Below, one piece after another: positions 24,519 to 31,458 of a stretch of 33,265 bases of DNA (its first letter is position 1; the number at the start of each line of letters is the position of its first letter). The position numbers and the translations under genes were made by a program. The stretch comes from Spirochaetia bacterium (lineage in GTDB: Bacteria; Spirochaetota; Spirochaetia; DSM-16054; Sediminispirochaetaceae). The DNA lies in NCBI GenBank assembly GCA_021736475.1, contig JAIPFV010000023.1, positions 1 through 33,265 of the forward strand. Reading direction: 5' to 3'. The notes beneath the pieces are model-generated. The model was not told the DNA's origin. It saw only the letters and a list, made by a program, of their open reading frames with translations, and did no database searches.

Positions 24519-26267
24519 GTGAAAAAAGAAATCTTCAATGCGAATACTCTGTATGTTCTTGCCGCCCTACTGCTTAGTATCGGCTCCCTTATCATAGAGT
24601 TCGCCCTTGCAGGTACCGTGTATGCCCAAATTGCATGGTATATCGACTTTCTTATCATGGCCTTATTACTGGCCGAAATTATCTCGGATGCCCGCAGGGC
24701 GTCAAGCCTGCAGGAGTACCTTCGGCTCAATATTCCCGCTCTTCTCTTTTTCGCGGGCTTCTTGCTGCTTTTTCTCTACAGTAAAATAACTTACGTTCTT
24801 ATTGAGCAAAAGCAGGTCGAGGATATCTCGCGGGGAATTATAATTGTTAGAAATACCTTTATACTGCTAAAGGTCTTCAGTCGTCTTAGGCGACTCTCCT
24901 CCTTCTTCGAAAGCATTGCCACCCAGCCTGCCCAGACCATTCTCTTCAGTTTTCAGATGGTTATTCTAGGGGGCACACTTTTGCTGATGCTGCCCTTCAC
25001 CACTACCGGCGGGAACGGGCTCCCCTTTATTGATGCCCTCTTTACCTCAACCTCGGCGGTGTGTGTAACCGGACTGATTGTCGTTGACACCGCAACAGCC
25101 TTCACTTTATGGGGACAACTCGTTATCTTAGTCCTCATTCAAGTCGGCGGATTAGGTATAATGATAATTTCCTACTTCACTCTGTTTTCGATTCGCCAAA
25201 AAGTGTCGGTGCAGGACAAGCTGCTGCTGAGCTACATGTTGAGCGAGCAGAATATGAGCGCCCTCTCAAAGCGAGTCAAAATTATTATTTACTCCACCTT
25301 TGCTATCGAGGCAATCGGAGCCCTTTTACTGGCCGCTGGCTTCCATACCCCCGCAACGGACTGGCACACTACCCTGTTGCACTCTGTCTTTCATGCGGTT
25401 TCGGCCTTCTGCAACGCCGGTTTCGCCCTCTTTAGCGACAGTTTGGAAGGCTTTGCCGACCAGCCCCTGATTACCCTGACTGTGGCGGGTTTAATAATGC
25501 TGGGCGGCATTAGTTTTGCCGTTCTTACCGACTTCTATTCCATCCTCGGCAGCCGGCTTAAGGCATCATTCAATCCAACGAACAAGATCAAAGTTAAACG
25601 CCAAGTATCACTGAATACGTATGTGGTTGTAGTTGCAACTCCGGTGCTGCTAGTTTCAGGCATGCTGCTGTTCTACGGTCTGGAACACTCAAATACCCTG
25701 GCTGAACTTCCTTTAGGCAGGCAATACCTGGCAGCATTCTTTCAATCGGTTACCCTGCGTACTGCCGGCTTCAATACCATTCCCATTGGGGCACTTCACC
25801 GAGTGACCCTCCTGAGCTTAATACCCTTTATGTTCATCGGGGCGGCCACCATGAGCACTGCCGGAGGAATTAAAATTAATAATGTGGCAGTAATGTACGC
25901 CTACCTAAAATCGCTGGTACGAGGACATGACTCAGTTTTGCTTAGGGGCTACTCGCTAAGCCGCAGCCAGGTAAATAAGGCCTTTCTAGTACTATTTTTC
26001 GGTATACTCGGCATCGCCCTCAGCACGATTGTACTCAGTGCAAGCGAAACAGCACCTCTTGAGAACTTATTGTTTGAAGCTGTATCAGCCTTTGGAACGG
26101 TAGGTCTGTCAACCGGAATTACGGGAACCCTCAGCTTCACAGGTAAAGTAGTTATAATATTTTTAATGTTTATAGGACGACTCGGTCCTCTGACTATACT
26201 GGCCGCCGCGTCGCAGCCGGAAAAAAGCGTGCAGGTCGCCTATCCGCGCGGAAATATTCTGCTGTAA
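24519..26267 (+). CDS. KtrB/TrkH-family K+ channel subunit with extra N-terminal membrane domain
   Basis: This is a 582-residue inner-membrane cation uptake subunit. All four pore-loop filters are present: TSTSAVCVTGL (176-186), HAVSAFCNAGF (292-302), QSVTLRTAGFN (409-419) and EAVSAFGTVGLSTG (520-533). The RCK-gated partner follows 14 nt downstream. Beyond the KtrB core, which begins near residue 138, there is an N-terminal extension of about 137 residues with three hydrophobic segments (11-30, about 38-56, 72-88) and a fourth amphipathic one (106-130) carrying R111, K118, R122, R124 and R125. This resembles the four-helix voltage-sensor-like layout of ion channels. GTG start without a Shine-Dalgarno. 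Function in K+ or Na+-coupled uptake is secure at family level; the role of the extension is unknown. Confidence 0.92.
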   Translation: MKKEIFNANTLYVLAALLLSIGSLIIEFALAGTVYAQIAWYIDFLIMALLLAEIISDARRASSLQEYLRLNIPALLFFAGFLLLFLYSKITYVLIEQKQVEDISRGIIIVRNTFILLKVFSRLRRLSSFFESIATQPAQTILFSFQMVILGGTLLLMLPFTTTGGNGLPFIDALFTSTSAVCVTGLIVVDTATAFTLWGQLVILVLIQVGGLGIMIISYFTLFSIRQKVSVQDKLLLSYMLSEQNMSALSKRVKIIIYSTFAIEAIGALLLAAGFHTPATDWHTTLLHSVFHAVSAFCNAGFALFSDSLEGFADQPLITLTVAGLIMLGGISFAVLTDFYSILGSRLKASFNPTNKIKVKRQVSLNTYVVVVATPVLLVSGMLLFYGLEHSNTLAELPLGRQYLAAFFQSVTLRTAGFNTIPIGALHRVTLLSLIPFMFIGAATMSTAGGIKINNVAVMYAYLKSLVRGHDSVLLRGYSLSRSQVNKAFLVLFFGILGIALSTIVLSASETAPLENLLFEAVSAFGTVGLSTGITGTLSFTGKVVIIFLMFIGRLGPLTILAAASQPEKSVQVAYPRGNILL

Positions 26268-26281
26268 GGAGATACCTAATT

Positions 26282-26968
26282 ATGGATAAAGTGTTTGCAG
26301 TCATCGGACTCGGCAGCTTCGGACGTCAGCTCTGTTCTACCTTTATCGAACGGGGTGCCTCGGTTATCGCCCTGGATAACCAGGCCGAACTAATTGACAA
26401 GGTAAAGGAAGAAGTAACCCAAGCTATTCGTGTCGATACCACCGACAATGAATCGCTTGCACTGGTCCCTTTTGAGGATATACAGACCGCGATCGTAGCA
26501 ATTGGCGAGAATATCGAAGCCAGTATCTTAACCACCGCTCTGTTAAAGCGTAAAGGGGTACCCTACATTCTGGCCCGGGCAGTCTCGGAACTGCACACGC
26601 AAGTGCTGCGGCAAGTAGGGGCCGACGAAGTGGTGAATTTAGAAATAGATGAGGGCATAAAAATAGCCCAGCGTCTGGCAGCACCGGATATTTCCGACCG
26701 CTTTCAAATTGGCAGTGCTTTAAGCCTGGTAGAGATGAAAGCACCTAAGGCTATCCAGCACAAACAGCTGCACAGTCTCGATCTGAGGAATCGTTACCGA
26801 ATCAGTATCGTAGCTATTTATCGCAGTACACACTCGGTAGATGAGGTGGGTAATCCGTTAAAGGAACAGACAGTTCTGTTTGCCGAACCCAGCACGGTGC
26901 TTGAAGAGCAAGATACTATTCTGATAGTTGGAAAAAACGAAGATATTGATAAATTCAGGGAGCTGTAA
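26282..26968 (+). CDS. KtrA/TrkA-family RCK regulatory subunit
   Basis: This 228-residue cytoplasmic protein gates the preceding channel subunit. It has an RCK_N Rossmann domain (residues 1-125) with the nucleotide-binding motif GLGSFG (9-14) and the Asp at the end of strand two (D32, ALDNQ) that binds the adenine nucleotide ribose, followed by an RCK_C domain (about 140-228) starting SALSLVEMKAP. Octameric KtrA rings bind ATP/ADP or NAD(H) and, often through RCK_C, c-di-AMP in other bacteria; c-di-AMP binding is not shown here. AAGGAG overlaps the ktrB stop, and the gene is followed after a single base by the PAS-like membrane protein, so the three form one operon. Confidence 0.95.
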   Translation: MDKVFAVIGLGSFGRQLCSTFIERGASVIALDNQAELIDKVKEEVTQAIRVDTTDNESLALVPFEDIQTAIVAIGENIEASILTTALLKRKGVPYILARAVSELHTQVLRQVGADEVVNLEIDEGIKIAQRLAAPDISDRFQIGSALSLVEMKAPKAIQHKQLHSLDLRNRYRISIVAIYRSTHSVDEVGNPLKEQTVLFAEPSTVLEEQDTILIVGKNEDIDKFREL

Positions 26969-26969
26969 A

Positions 26970-27782
26970 ATGGTATTCGTTCCACATTTCCTGTTACTGC
27001 TATTTGCCCTAATCTCGGGTGCATCTATTACTCTGTTGGGATTGGCGGGCTACTTTACCTTTTCCCAGCAGACACTCTACACAGCGCTGCAGGCAAAACT
27101 TACCGCTGAGTGGTTCCTGTTCGGCGCCCTTCTATCGCTGCTGCTGCTGGGAATAATTATCGCCCGTATCATAGTTGTGCGTCGCAGAGTCTCCCGCGAG
27201 CTTCAACGCATTCAAACCATGAGCTCCTACATTTCTCTATCAAGCCAATTAAATTCTAAACGCCTCTACGAGCTGGGCCCGCCCCTGGCAGAGCTTTTTA
27301 AGCGGGTTACTTCCATCAATGAAAAACAGTCTCTGAAAATGAGTGCTCAGCACGCGCTCAACTCGTTTCTCTGTGCCAACGTCAACGCCGCCCTGCTGGT
27401 CAGCGACAGTACCGGCAAGATTGTGCATACCAGCATAAGGTACGAGGAAGAACACCAGACCGAACGGGCAAAACTGCTCGATAAAAATATTGAAAACCTG
27501 ATTCCCAACCTGTTTATGCACGAGGTAAGCGCCAACATAGAAAAACAGCGAACCTACAAGAAGGAGAAAAAGGACGACCAGAGTTTTCGGGTCTATCCAA
27601 TCTACAACCACTCATCGCAAATCACCTACTTCGTCTTCGATGTAGGGGGCACCACCAAATTCACCTACACTTCAGGTACAGGACCCCACTCTACTCCACT
27701 CACCCGCAACAAGGAGAACTTCTACAATCGGTTCTCCGGCAGGCTGCGAGGTTTCGGTAAATATATGAACCGTTCAAAATAA
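26970..27782 (+). CDS. Membrane-anchored PAS-like protein of unknown function
   Basis: This 270-residue protein is not from a family I can name. Two membrane helices (about 4-32 and 44-67) form a hairpin with both ends inside, followed by a basic stretch (VVRRRVSREL), a helical linker (about 70-120) and a PAS-like domain with NVNAALLVSDSTGKIVHTS, LLDKNIENLIP and a C-terminal strand QITYFVFDV. The tail (215-270) is basic and probably unstructured. No kinase, cyclase or phosphodiesterase output domain is attached. I set the start at ATG 26970 (AGGGAG at 26957-26962), one base after the KtrA stop; the longer frame from 26928 would overlap KtrA without a ribosome site. Tight linkage suggests a sensor or modulator of the Ktr complex, which is inference. 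Confidence 0.65.
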   Translation: MVFVPHFLLLLFALISGASITLLGLAGYFTFSQQTLYTALQAKLTAEWFLFGALLSLLLLGIIIARIIVVRRRVSRELQRIQTMSSYISLSSQLNSKRLYELGPPLAELFKRVTSINEKQSLKMSAQHALNSFLCANVNAALLVSDSTGKIVHTSIRYEEEHQTERAKLLDKNIENLIPNLFMHEVSANIEKQRTYKKEKKDDQSFRVYPIYNHSSQITYFVFDVGGTTKFTYTSGTGPHSTPLTRNKENFYNRFSGRLRGFGKYMNRSK

Positions 27783-27790
27783 CGGACTCA

Positions 27791-27819
27791 TTGACATGTT
27801 ATGAAACGGAGCATACTAT
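27791..27819 (+). promoter_or_regulatory. Near-consensus sigma70 promoter for the PTS IIA-antiporter-hexokinase operon
   Basis: TTGACA (27791-27796, perfect) and TACTAT (27814-27819, five of six) are separated by 17 bp. The start would be near 27826, giving a 33-nt leader before the GTG at 27859. It separates this operon from the preceding ktr genes. Confidence 0.85.
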
Positions 27820-27858
27820 TCTATGTGAGATATCAGTTTGTCTGCAAGGAGAGAGGAT

Positions 27859-28311
27859 GTGAAACAGCTCCACGAATACATGGACCCTCACAATATGTAT
27901 TTTTCCGACTGTATTAATAAAGATGAGATTCTTGAGAGTATGGTAGATATCTGCTTTACAGCAGGAAAAGTAGTCGATCTCGATGATTTTAAAACTGCAA
28001 TTTTTGAACGGGAAGCTATTATGAGCACCGGCATTGGATTAGGAGTTGCAGTGCCCCATGCAAAAAGAGAAGGAATTGAAGAATTTTTTATTACTGTGGG
28101 TATACTACAGGAACCGGTCGACTGGCAGGCAATCGATGACCAGCCGGTTTCAATTGTTTTTCTCATCGGAGGTCCGGATAACCGGCAGAAGGACTATCTG
28201 CGGATCCTCTCAAAACTGGTACTGTTTACCAAAAGCGCACAGCGTCGGGAGGCTTTAGCAAAAGCACAGTCCCCGGATGAAGTGATAGCACTTTTCAAAC
28301 CAACACAGTAG
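27859..28311 (+). CDS. PTS EIIA (fructose/Ntr type) domain protein
   Basis: This 150-residue single-domain cytoplasmic protein has the fold and phospho-His site of PTS_EIIA_2: STGIGLGVAVPHAKREGI with H67 as the predicted phosphorylation site, followed by ITVGILQEPVDWQAIDDQPVSIVFLI and the C-terminal LRILSKLVLF helix. There is no IIB or IIC gene nearby, so a regulatory role like PtsN/EIIA-Ntr is more likely than sugar transport. I chose GTG 27859, eight bases after GGAG at 27847-27850; the longer TTG 27838 lacks a site. It leads the operon with an antiporter, a PII-like protein and hexokinase. EIIA-Ntr proteins control K+ transporters in enterobacteria, which makes the neighbouring ktr genes suggestive. 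Confidence 0.88.
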   Translation: MKQLHEYMDPHNMYFSDCINKDEILESMVDICFTAGKVVDLDDFKTAIFEREAIMSTGIGLGVAVPHAKREGIEEFFITVGILQEPVDWQAIDDQPVSIVFLIGGPDNRQKDYLRILSKLVLFTKSAQRREALAKAQSPDEVIALFKPTQ

Positions 28312-28330
28312 ACCTACAAGGTAACTATCA

Positions 28331-29542
28331 ATGGAGTATAACCCCTTTATTTATCTCTCGATAATTTTTTTTGCAGCCTTTGTCACTAAAATCGTCGCCC
28401 GTAAGCTGAAAATTCCGGAAGTCACCGGATATGTACTGGTGGGAGTAATAATGGGCGTTTCATTGCTGCAAATTCTATCTCCGAAAATTCTTGATCGCCT
28501 CTCGGCGGTATCGACTGTTGCTCTAGGAATAATTGCTTTTATAATTGGAATTGAACTGCGTTTTGATGTCATCAAACGGCTTGGAAAATCAATCCTATTG
28601 ATAGTCTTATTCGAATGTTTTGCCGCTTTCTTGCTGGTGTACTTTGTGCTGTCGTATTTTTTTCCGGGAAATCAGTATATGTTTTTGCTGTTAGGTTCAG
28701 TTGCATCAGCCACCGCCCCGGCGGCAACTGTCGCAGTTATTAAGCAGTACAAATCCAAGGGAGAGTTAACCTCGACAATCATGGCTGTGGTGGGAATCGA
28801 CGATGCAATTGCATTGGTTATCTATGTGTTTGCCTCGGGTATTGTAAAAGCAGGTCTTACTGGTACAGACGCTCATTTTACCCTTATAATTGGAAAAACC
28901 TTGCTGTCAATCTCCGCATCGGTGCTCCTTGGGTTTGTAATCGCTTGGCTTTTTCGCCGTTTTTTAGCTCACATACGAGATACCGAGTGGATTATGCTGC
29001 TGATAGCCTCCGGGTTGATGGCTATCCTGGGTATAAGTGAACTGCTCGGCATTTCTGAACTGCTGGCGGTAATGGCTTTTGGGGCAATTCTGGTAAACAG
29101 CTCACCTACATTGGCAAAGCGGAGTAGTTCGGTAGTTGAAAACTTCTCTCCCCTGTTTCTGGCCGCGTTCTTCCTTTTGGGCGGTGCTCACCTCGATGTA
29201 CGTGTACTGGGGCAAATTGGAGTTATGGGTCTATTGTATTTCGCCGCACGCAGCACTGGTAAGATTGGCGGCGCTGCTCTAGGAGCAACCATCGGCCGTG
29301 CACCTAGGCAAATTAGAAAATTCATAGGCTTCACTCTGCTCCCGCAAGTGGGAGTAGCCCTTGCATTAGCACTCTCAATAAACAAAGAGTTTACTAAACC
29401 CATATACGGTCATCAGGGAGCTGAAATGGCTCATCAAATAATCAATATTTTACTGTTTACAACTATCATCACCGAGATTATCGGTCCCTTGTTGACCAGA
29501 TTTGCTCTAAAGAAAACCGGCGAAGCCCAGGAACAGGGTTAA
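28331..29542 (+). CDS. CPA2-family cation:proton antiporter
   Basis: This 403-residue inner-membrane protein of the Na_H_Exchanger/CPA2 family has about 12-13 helices. The ion-binding centre is visible: VGIDDAIALV with D157 and D158, the two-Asp motif of electrogenic exchangers, together with the crossing unwound segment SATAPAATVAV (126-136). The N-terminal ARKLKIPEVTGYVLVGVIMG is the family start. There is no C-terminal RCK or USP domain, so regulation would have to come from separate proteins such as the adjoining PTS IIA-like and PII-like products. It lies 19 nt after the PTS IIA gene and 17 nt before the small gene. Whether it carries Na+ or K+ against H+ cannot be told from sequence alone. 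Confidence 0.9.
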   Translation: MEYNPFIYLSIIFFAAFVTKIVARKLKIPEVTGYVLVGVIMGVSLLQILSPKILDRLSAVSTVALGIIAFIIGIELRFDVIKRLGKSILLIVLFECFAAFLLVYFVLSYFFPGNQYMFLLLGSVASATAPAATVAVIKQYKSKGELTSTIMAVVGIDDAIALVIYVFASGIVKAGLTGTDAHFTLIIGKTLLSISASVLLGFVIAWLFRRFLAHIRDTEWIMLLIASGLMAILGISELLGISELLAVMAFGAILVNSSPTLAKRSSSVVENFSPLFLAAFFLLGGAHLDVRVLGQIGVMGLLYFAARSTGKIGGAALGATIGRAPRQIRKFIGFTLLPQVGVALALALSINKEFTKPIYGHQGAEMAHQIINILLFTTIITEIIGPLLTRFALKKTGEAQEQG

Positions 29543-29559
29543 TACTAGCGGAGGTAAAT

Positions 29560-29925
29560 ATGCTGTATCTTATTGTAGAGGTTCACGATCCATCCTATAA
29601 GGAGGACATTTATTTGTCACTCCAGAGTATCGGAATATCCCATGCTTCCAGTATCGACGGTCAAAATATCTCAGCCGCCCTTTCGGATGAACAAACTTTC
29701 TTTACCGGCTTCTTCCAATCTGATAAGATTGAGCAGGGGAAAGTCCTGTTCATCCTAGCGCAGGTACGTACCCAAGCCCAAGTCCGTGAATTTTTGTCTA
29801 ATCTGCGGGAGGCAGATGTGAAAATTGACGCACAGGACATAATAACAGTTACAGCAATTCCTGCAGCAATCACATTCTCCAGTGAGCTCGGGTACAGTGA
29901 AGGAGAGGTGGATGAAGACAGATAG
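29560..29925 (+). CDS. Small PII-like protein (predicted ferredoxin-like fold)
   Basis: This 121-residue soluble protein is not assigned to a named family with certainty. The pattern fits the beta-alpha-beta-beta-alpha-beta layout of PII-like proteins: strand MLYLIVEVHD, helix YKEDIYLSLQSIGI, a second strand region with DGQNISAALSDEQTFFTGFF as the possible loop, strand GKVLFILAQV, helix AQVREFLSNLREADV and strand DIITVTAIPA. The uridylylation-loop signature of GlnB (the YRGxEY region) is absent, so it is not a classic PII. The acidic tail EGEVDEDR is encoded across the next gene's start. Its place, 17 nt after an antiporter and overlapping hexokinase by 14 nt, resembles PII-like partners that sit beside the transporters they control (for example SbtB with SbtA). 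That role is inference. Confidence 0.6.
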   Translation: MLYLIVEVHDPSYKEDIYLSLQSIGISHASSIDGQNISAALSDEQTFFTGFFQSDKIEQGKVLFILAQVRTQAQVREFLSNLREADVKIDAQDIITVTAIPAAITFSSELGYSEGEVDEDR

Positions 29926-31249
29926 ACTGCAGCCGGCGAAGCCAGCCCAAGAATTTATGCACGACCGTTCAATGACCGCAGACCAGGTGGATATGGACCA
30001 AAGTGTACGGACGTTTCTGTCAGAAATGGAGAAGGGGCTTACGGGTTCCGACTCATCGCTGCATATGATTCCCACTTACCTAAACTCCCAAGGAGACCTT
30101 CCCCTCAATACTCCGGTAATTGTTTTAGATGCGGGGGGGACCAACTTTAGAGTTGCCCAAGTACAATTTACATCCGAAGGCAAGGCTCTTATTGAAAAAT
30201 TCCAGAAGTATCCAATGCCCGGTTCACAAGGGTATATAAGCAAGGAAGAGTTTTTTGATACTATTGTAGGCTACATGCGGGATGTGCTCGACTCCTGGAG
30301 CAGCGACAGCCCTCCGTATATAGGTTTCTGTTTCTCCTACCCCACAGAAATTACCCCTGAAAAAGACGGCAAGTTGCTTCATTTTTCAAAGGAAATAAAC
30401 GCCCACGAAGTTGAGGGTCAGATGATCGGAGCCAACCTCAACCAGGCTCTGACCCGTCACGGGTATTCTTTGCCGGCGGGAATGGTACTGCTGAATGATA
30501 CAGTGGCAACCTTGCTGGCCGGAAAATCAGCCTCGGCCGAGCATCCGTATAGCGCCTTCATCGGATTTATCCTCGGAACCGGAACCAACAGCGCCTACGT
30601 AGAGCAGAACAAAAATATCGGTAAACTTCCTCAGAAATTGGCCTCGGCGACGCAAATAATTAATATGGAATCGGGGGCGTTGAATGTAATTTCCGGGGGA
30701 AGCATCGACGAGAACTTCGACCAGACCACAAAGCGGCCAGGCTTTTACCGCTTTGAGAAAATGATTTCCGGAGCTTATCTGGGGCCTTTGGGTAGCCGGG
30801 TGCTTGAAGAAGCAATCGATGCGGGACTGTTTAGCCCCGACACCGCCGCAGAGATAAAGGCCATGCTCCCTCTGGATACAGTTATCATGGATCGGTTTCT
30901 TCACAATCCCTATTCCAGGGACAATCCATTGGCACAGGCCTGCAGTCACAGTGCGGACCGCAGCATTTGCTTTTGCCTGCTTGATACCGTTATAGAACGA
31001 GCCGCGAAAATGGCGGCAGTAAATCTTTCTGCCACCATTTTAAAGGGAGATGCGGGAACCGATCCTGCATGTCCGGTAGCAGTCTGCGCAGACGGTACTA
31101 CCTTCTTCAAAACAAAAGACCTAATGTTCCGAACCCGTTACTACCTGAAGCAGTATCTGGAAGGCCGGCACGGTCGCTACATTGAGATTCTCCACCATGA
31201 TGATGCCCCTATTATCGGAGCTGCAGTTGCGGCACTACTGAATCTGTAA
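29912..31249 (+). CDS. Hexokinase, eukaryote-like family
   Basis: This 445-residue cytoplasmic kinase phosphorylates glucose and other hexoses with ATP at the head of glycolysis. Signatures of the large hexokinase family: phosphate-1 DAGGTNFR (73-80), sugar-binding FSYPTE (141-146), LLNDTVAT with catalytic base D196, GTGTNSAY (222-229), and a C-terminal adenosine-site segment with VAVCADGTTFFK. This is the long eukaryote-type enzyme that occurs in spirochaetes and a few other bacterial groups, not the short ROK or Glk type. I set the start at ATG 29912 (AAGGAG six bases upstream); the longer GTG 29882 has no site. It overlaps the PII-like gene by 14 nt and is the last gene of the operon. No good terminator follows. 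Confidence 0.93.
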   Translation: MKTDRLQPAKPAQEFMHDRSMTADQVDMDQSVRTFLSEMEKGLTGSDSSLHMIPTYLNSQGDLPLNTPVIVLDAGGTNFRVAQVQFTSEGKALIEKFQKYPMPGSQGYISKEEFFDTIVGYMRDVLDSWSSDSPPYIGFCFSYPTEITPEKDGKLLHFSKEINAHEVEGQMIGANLNQALTRHGYSLPAGMVLLNDTVATLLAGKSASAEHPYSAFIGFILGTGTNSAYVEQNKNIGKLPQKLASATQIINMESGALNVISGGSIDENFDQTTKRPGFYRFEKMISGAYLGPLGSRVLEEAIDAGLFSPDTAAEIKAMLPLDTVIMDRFLHNPYSRDNPLAQACSHSADRSICFCLLDTVIERAAKMAAVNLSATILKGDAGTDPACPVAVCADGTTFFKTKDLMFRTRYYLKQYLEGRHGRYIEILHHDDAPIIGAAVAALLNL

Positions 31250-31297
31250 CCGCCTTCCCCGATGAGTCCAGGACATTCAGAGACTTCATTCAAGGAG

Positions 31298-31321
31298 CTT
31301 TATTTAATGCTTTATTCAATG
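31298..31321. repeat. Near-perfect 12-bp tandem repeat in the hexokinase-fhs gap
   Basis: CTTTATTTAATG (31298-31309) is followed directly by CTTTATTCAATG (31310-31321), 11 of 12 bases identical, then GCATTATTCAA, which echoes the same motif. No function is evident. Confidence 0.55.
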
Positions 31322-31348
31322 GCATTATTCAAAGAAGAGCTGTTTTTG

Positions 31349-31364
31349 TTGCAATACGTTGCAA
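31349..31364. promoter_or_regulatory. Palindromic candidate operator upstream of fhs
   Basis: TTGCAA-TACG-TTGCAA is a perfect inverted repeat (TTGCAA being its own reverse complement apart from orientation). It starts 32 bp before the -35 box and is enclosed by a second, off-centre inverted repeat, TGTTTTTG (31341-31348) and CAAAAACA (31362-31369). Its size and shape suit a dimeric repressor or activator site, for example LacI-like. Confidence 0.45.
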
Positions 31365-31380
31365 AAACACAGAAACAAAC

Positions 31381-31409
31381 TTGCACTCTCGGCATTAGTC
31401 TATTATAAT
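31381..31409 (+). promoter_or_regulatory. Sigma70-type promoter for fhs
   Basis: TTGCAC (31381-31386, four of six) and a perfect TATAAT (31404-31409) are separated by 17 bp. The start is expected near 31416, followed by a 43-nt leader with AAGGAGG at 31447-31453 before the ATG. Confidence 0.8.
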
Positions 31410-31458
31410 ACATAGCAAAAATCATATTCTGAGAGGACAAGTGTATTAAGGAGGCACT

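Noticed and set aside
26928-26969. N-terminal extension of the PAS-like protein into ktrA
   Set aside because: ATG 26970 has a good Shine-Dalgarno and gives a membrane helix at the N-terminus, while the longer form has neither.
31302-31330. Terminator after hexokinase (TAATGC/GCATTA)
   Set aside because: Only six weak pairs with an 11-nt loop and no T-run; better explained by the tandem repeat there.
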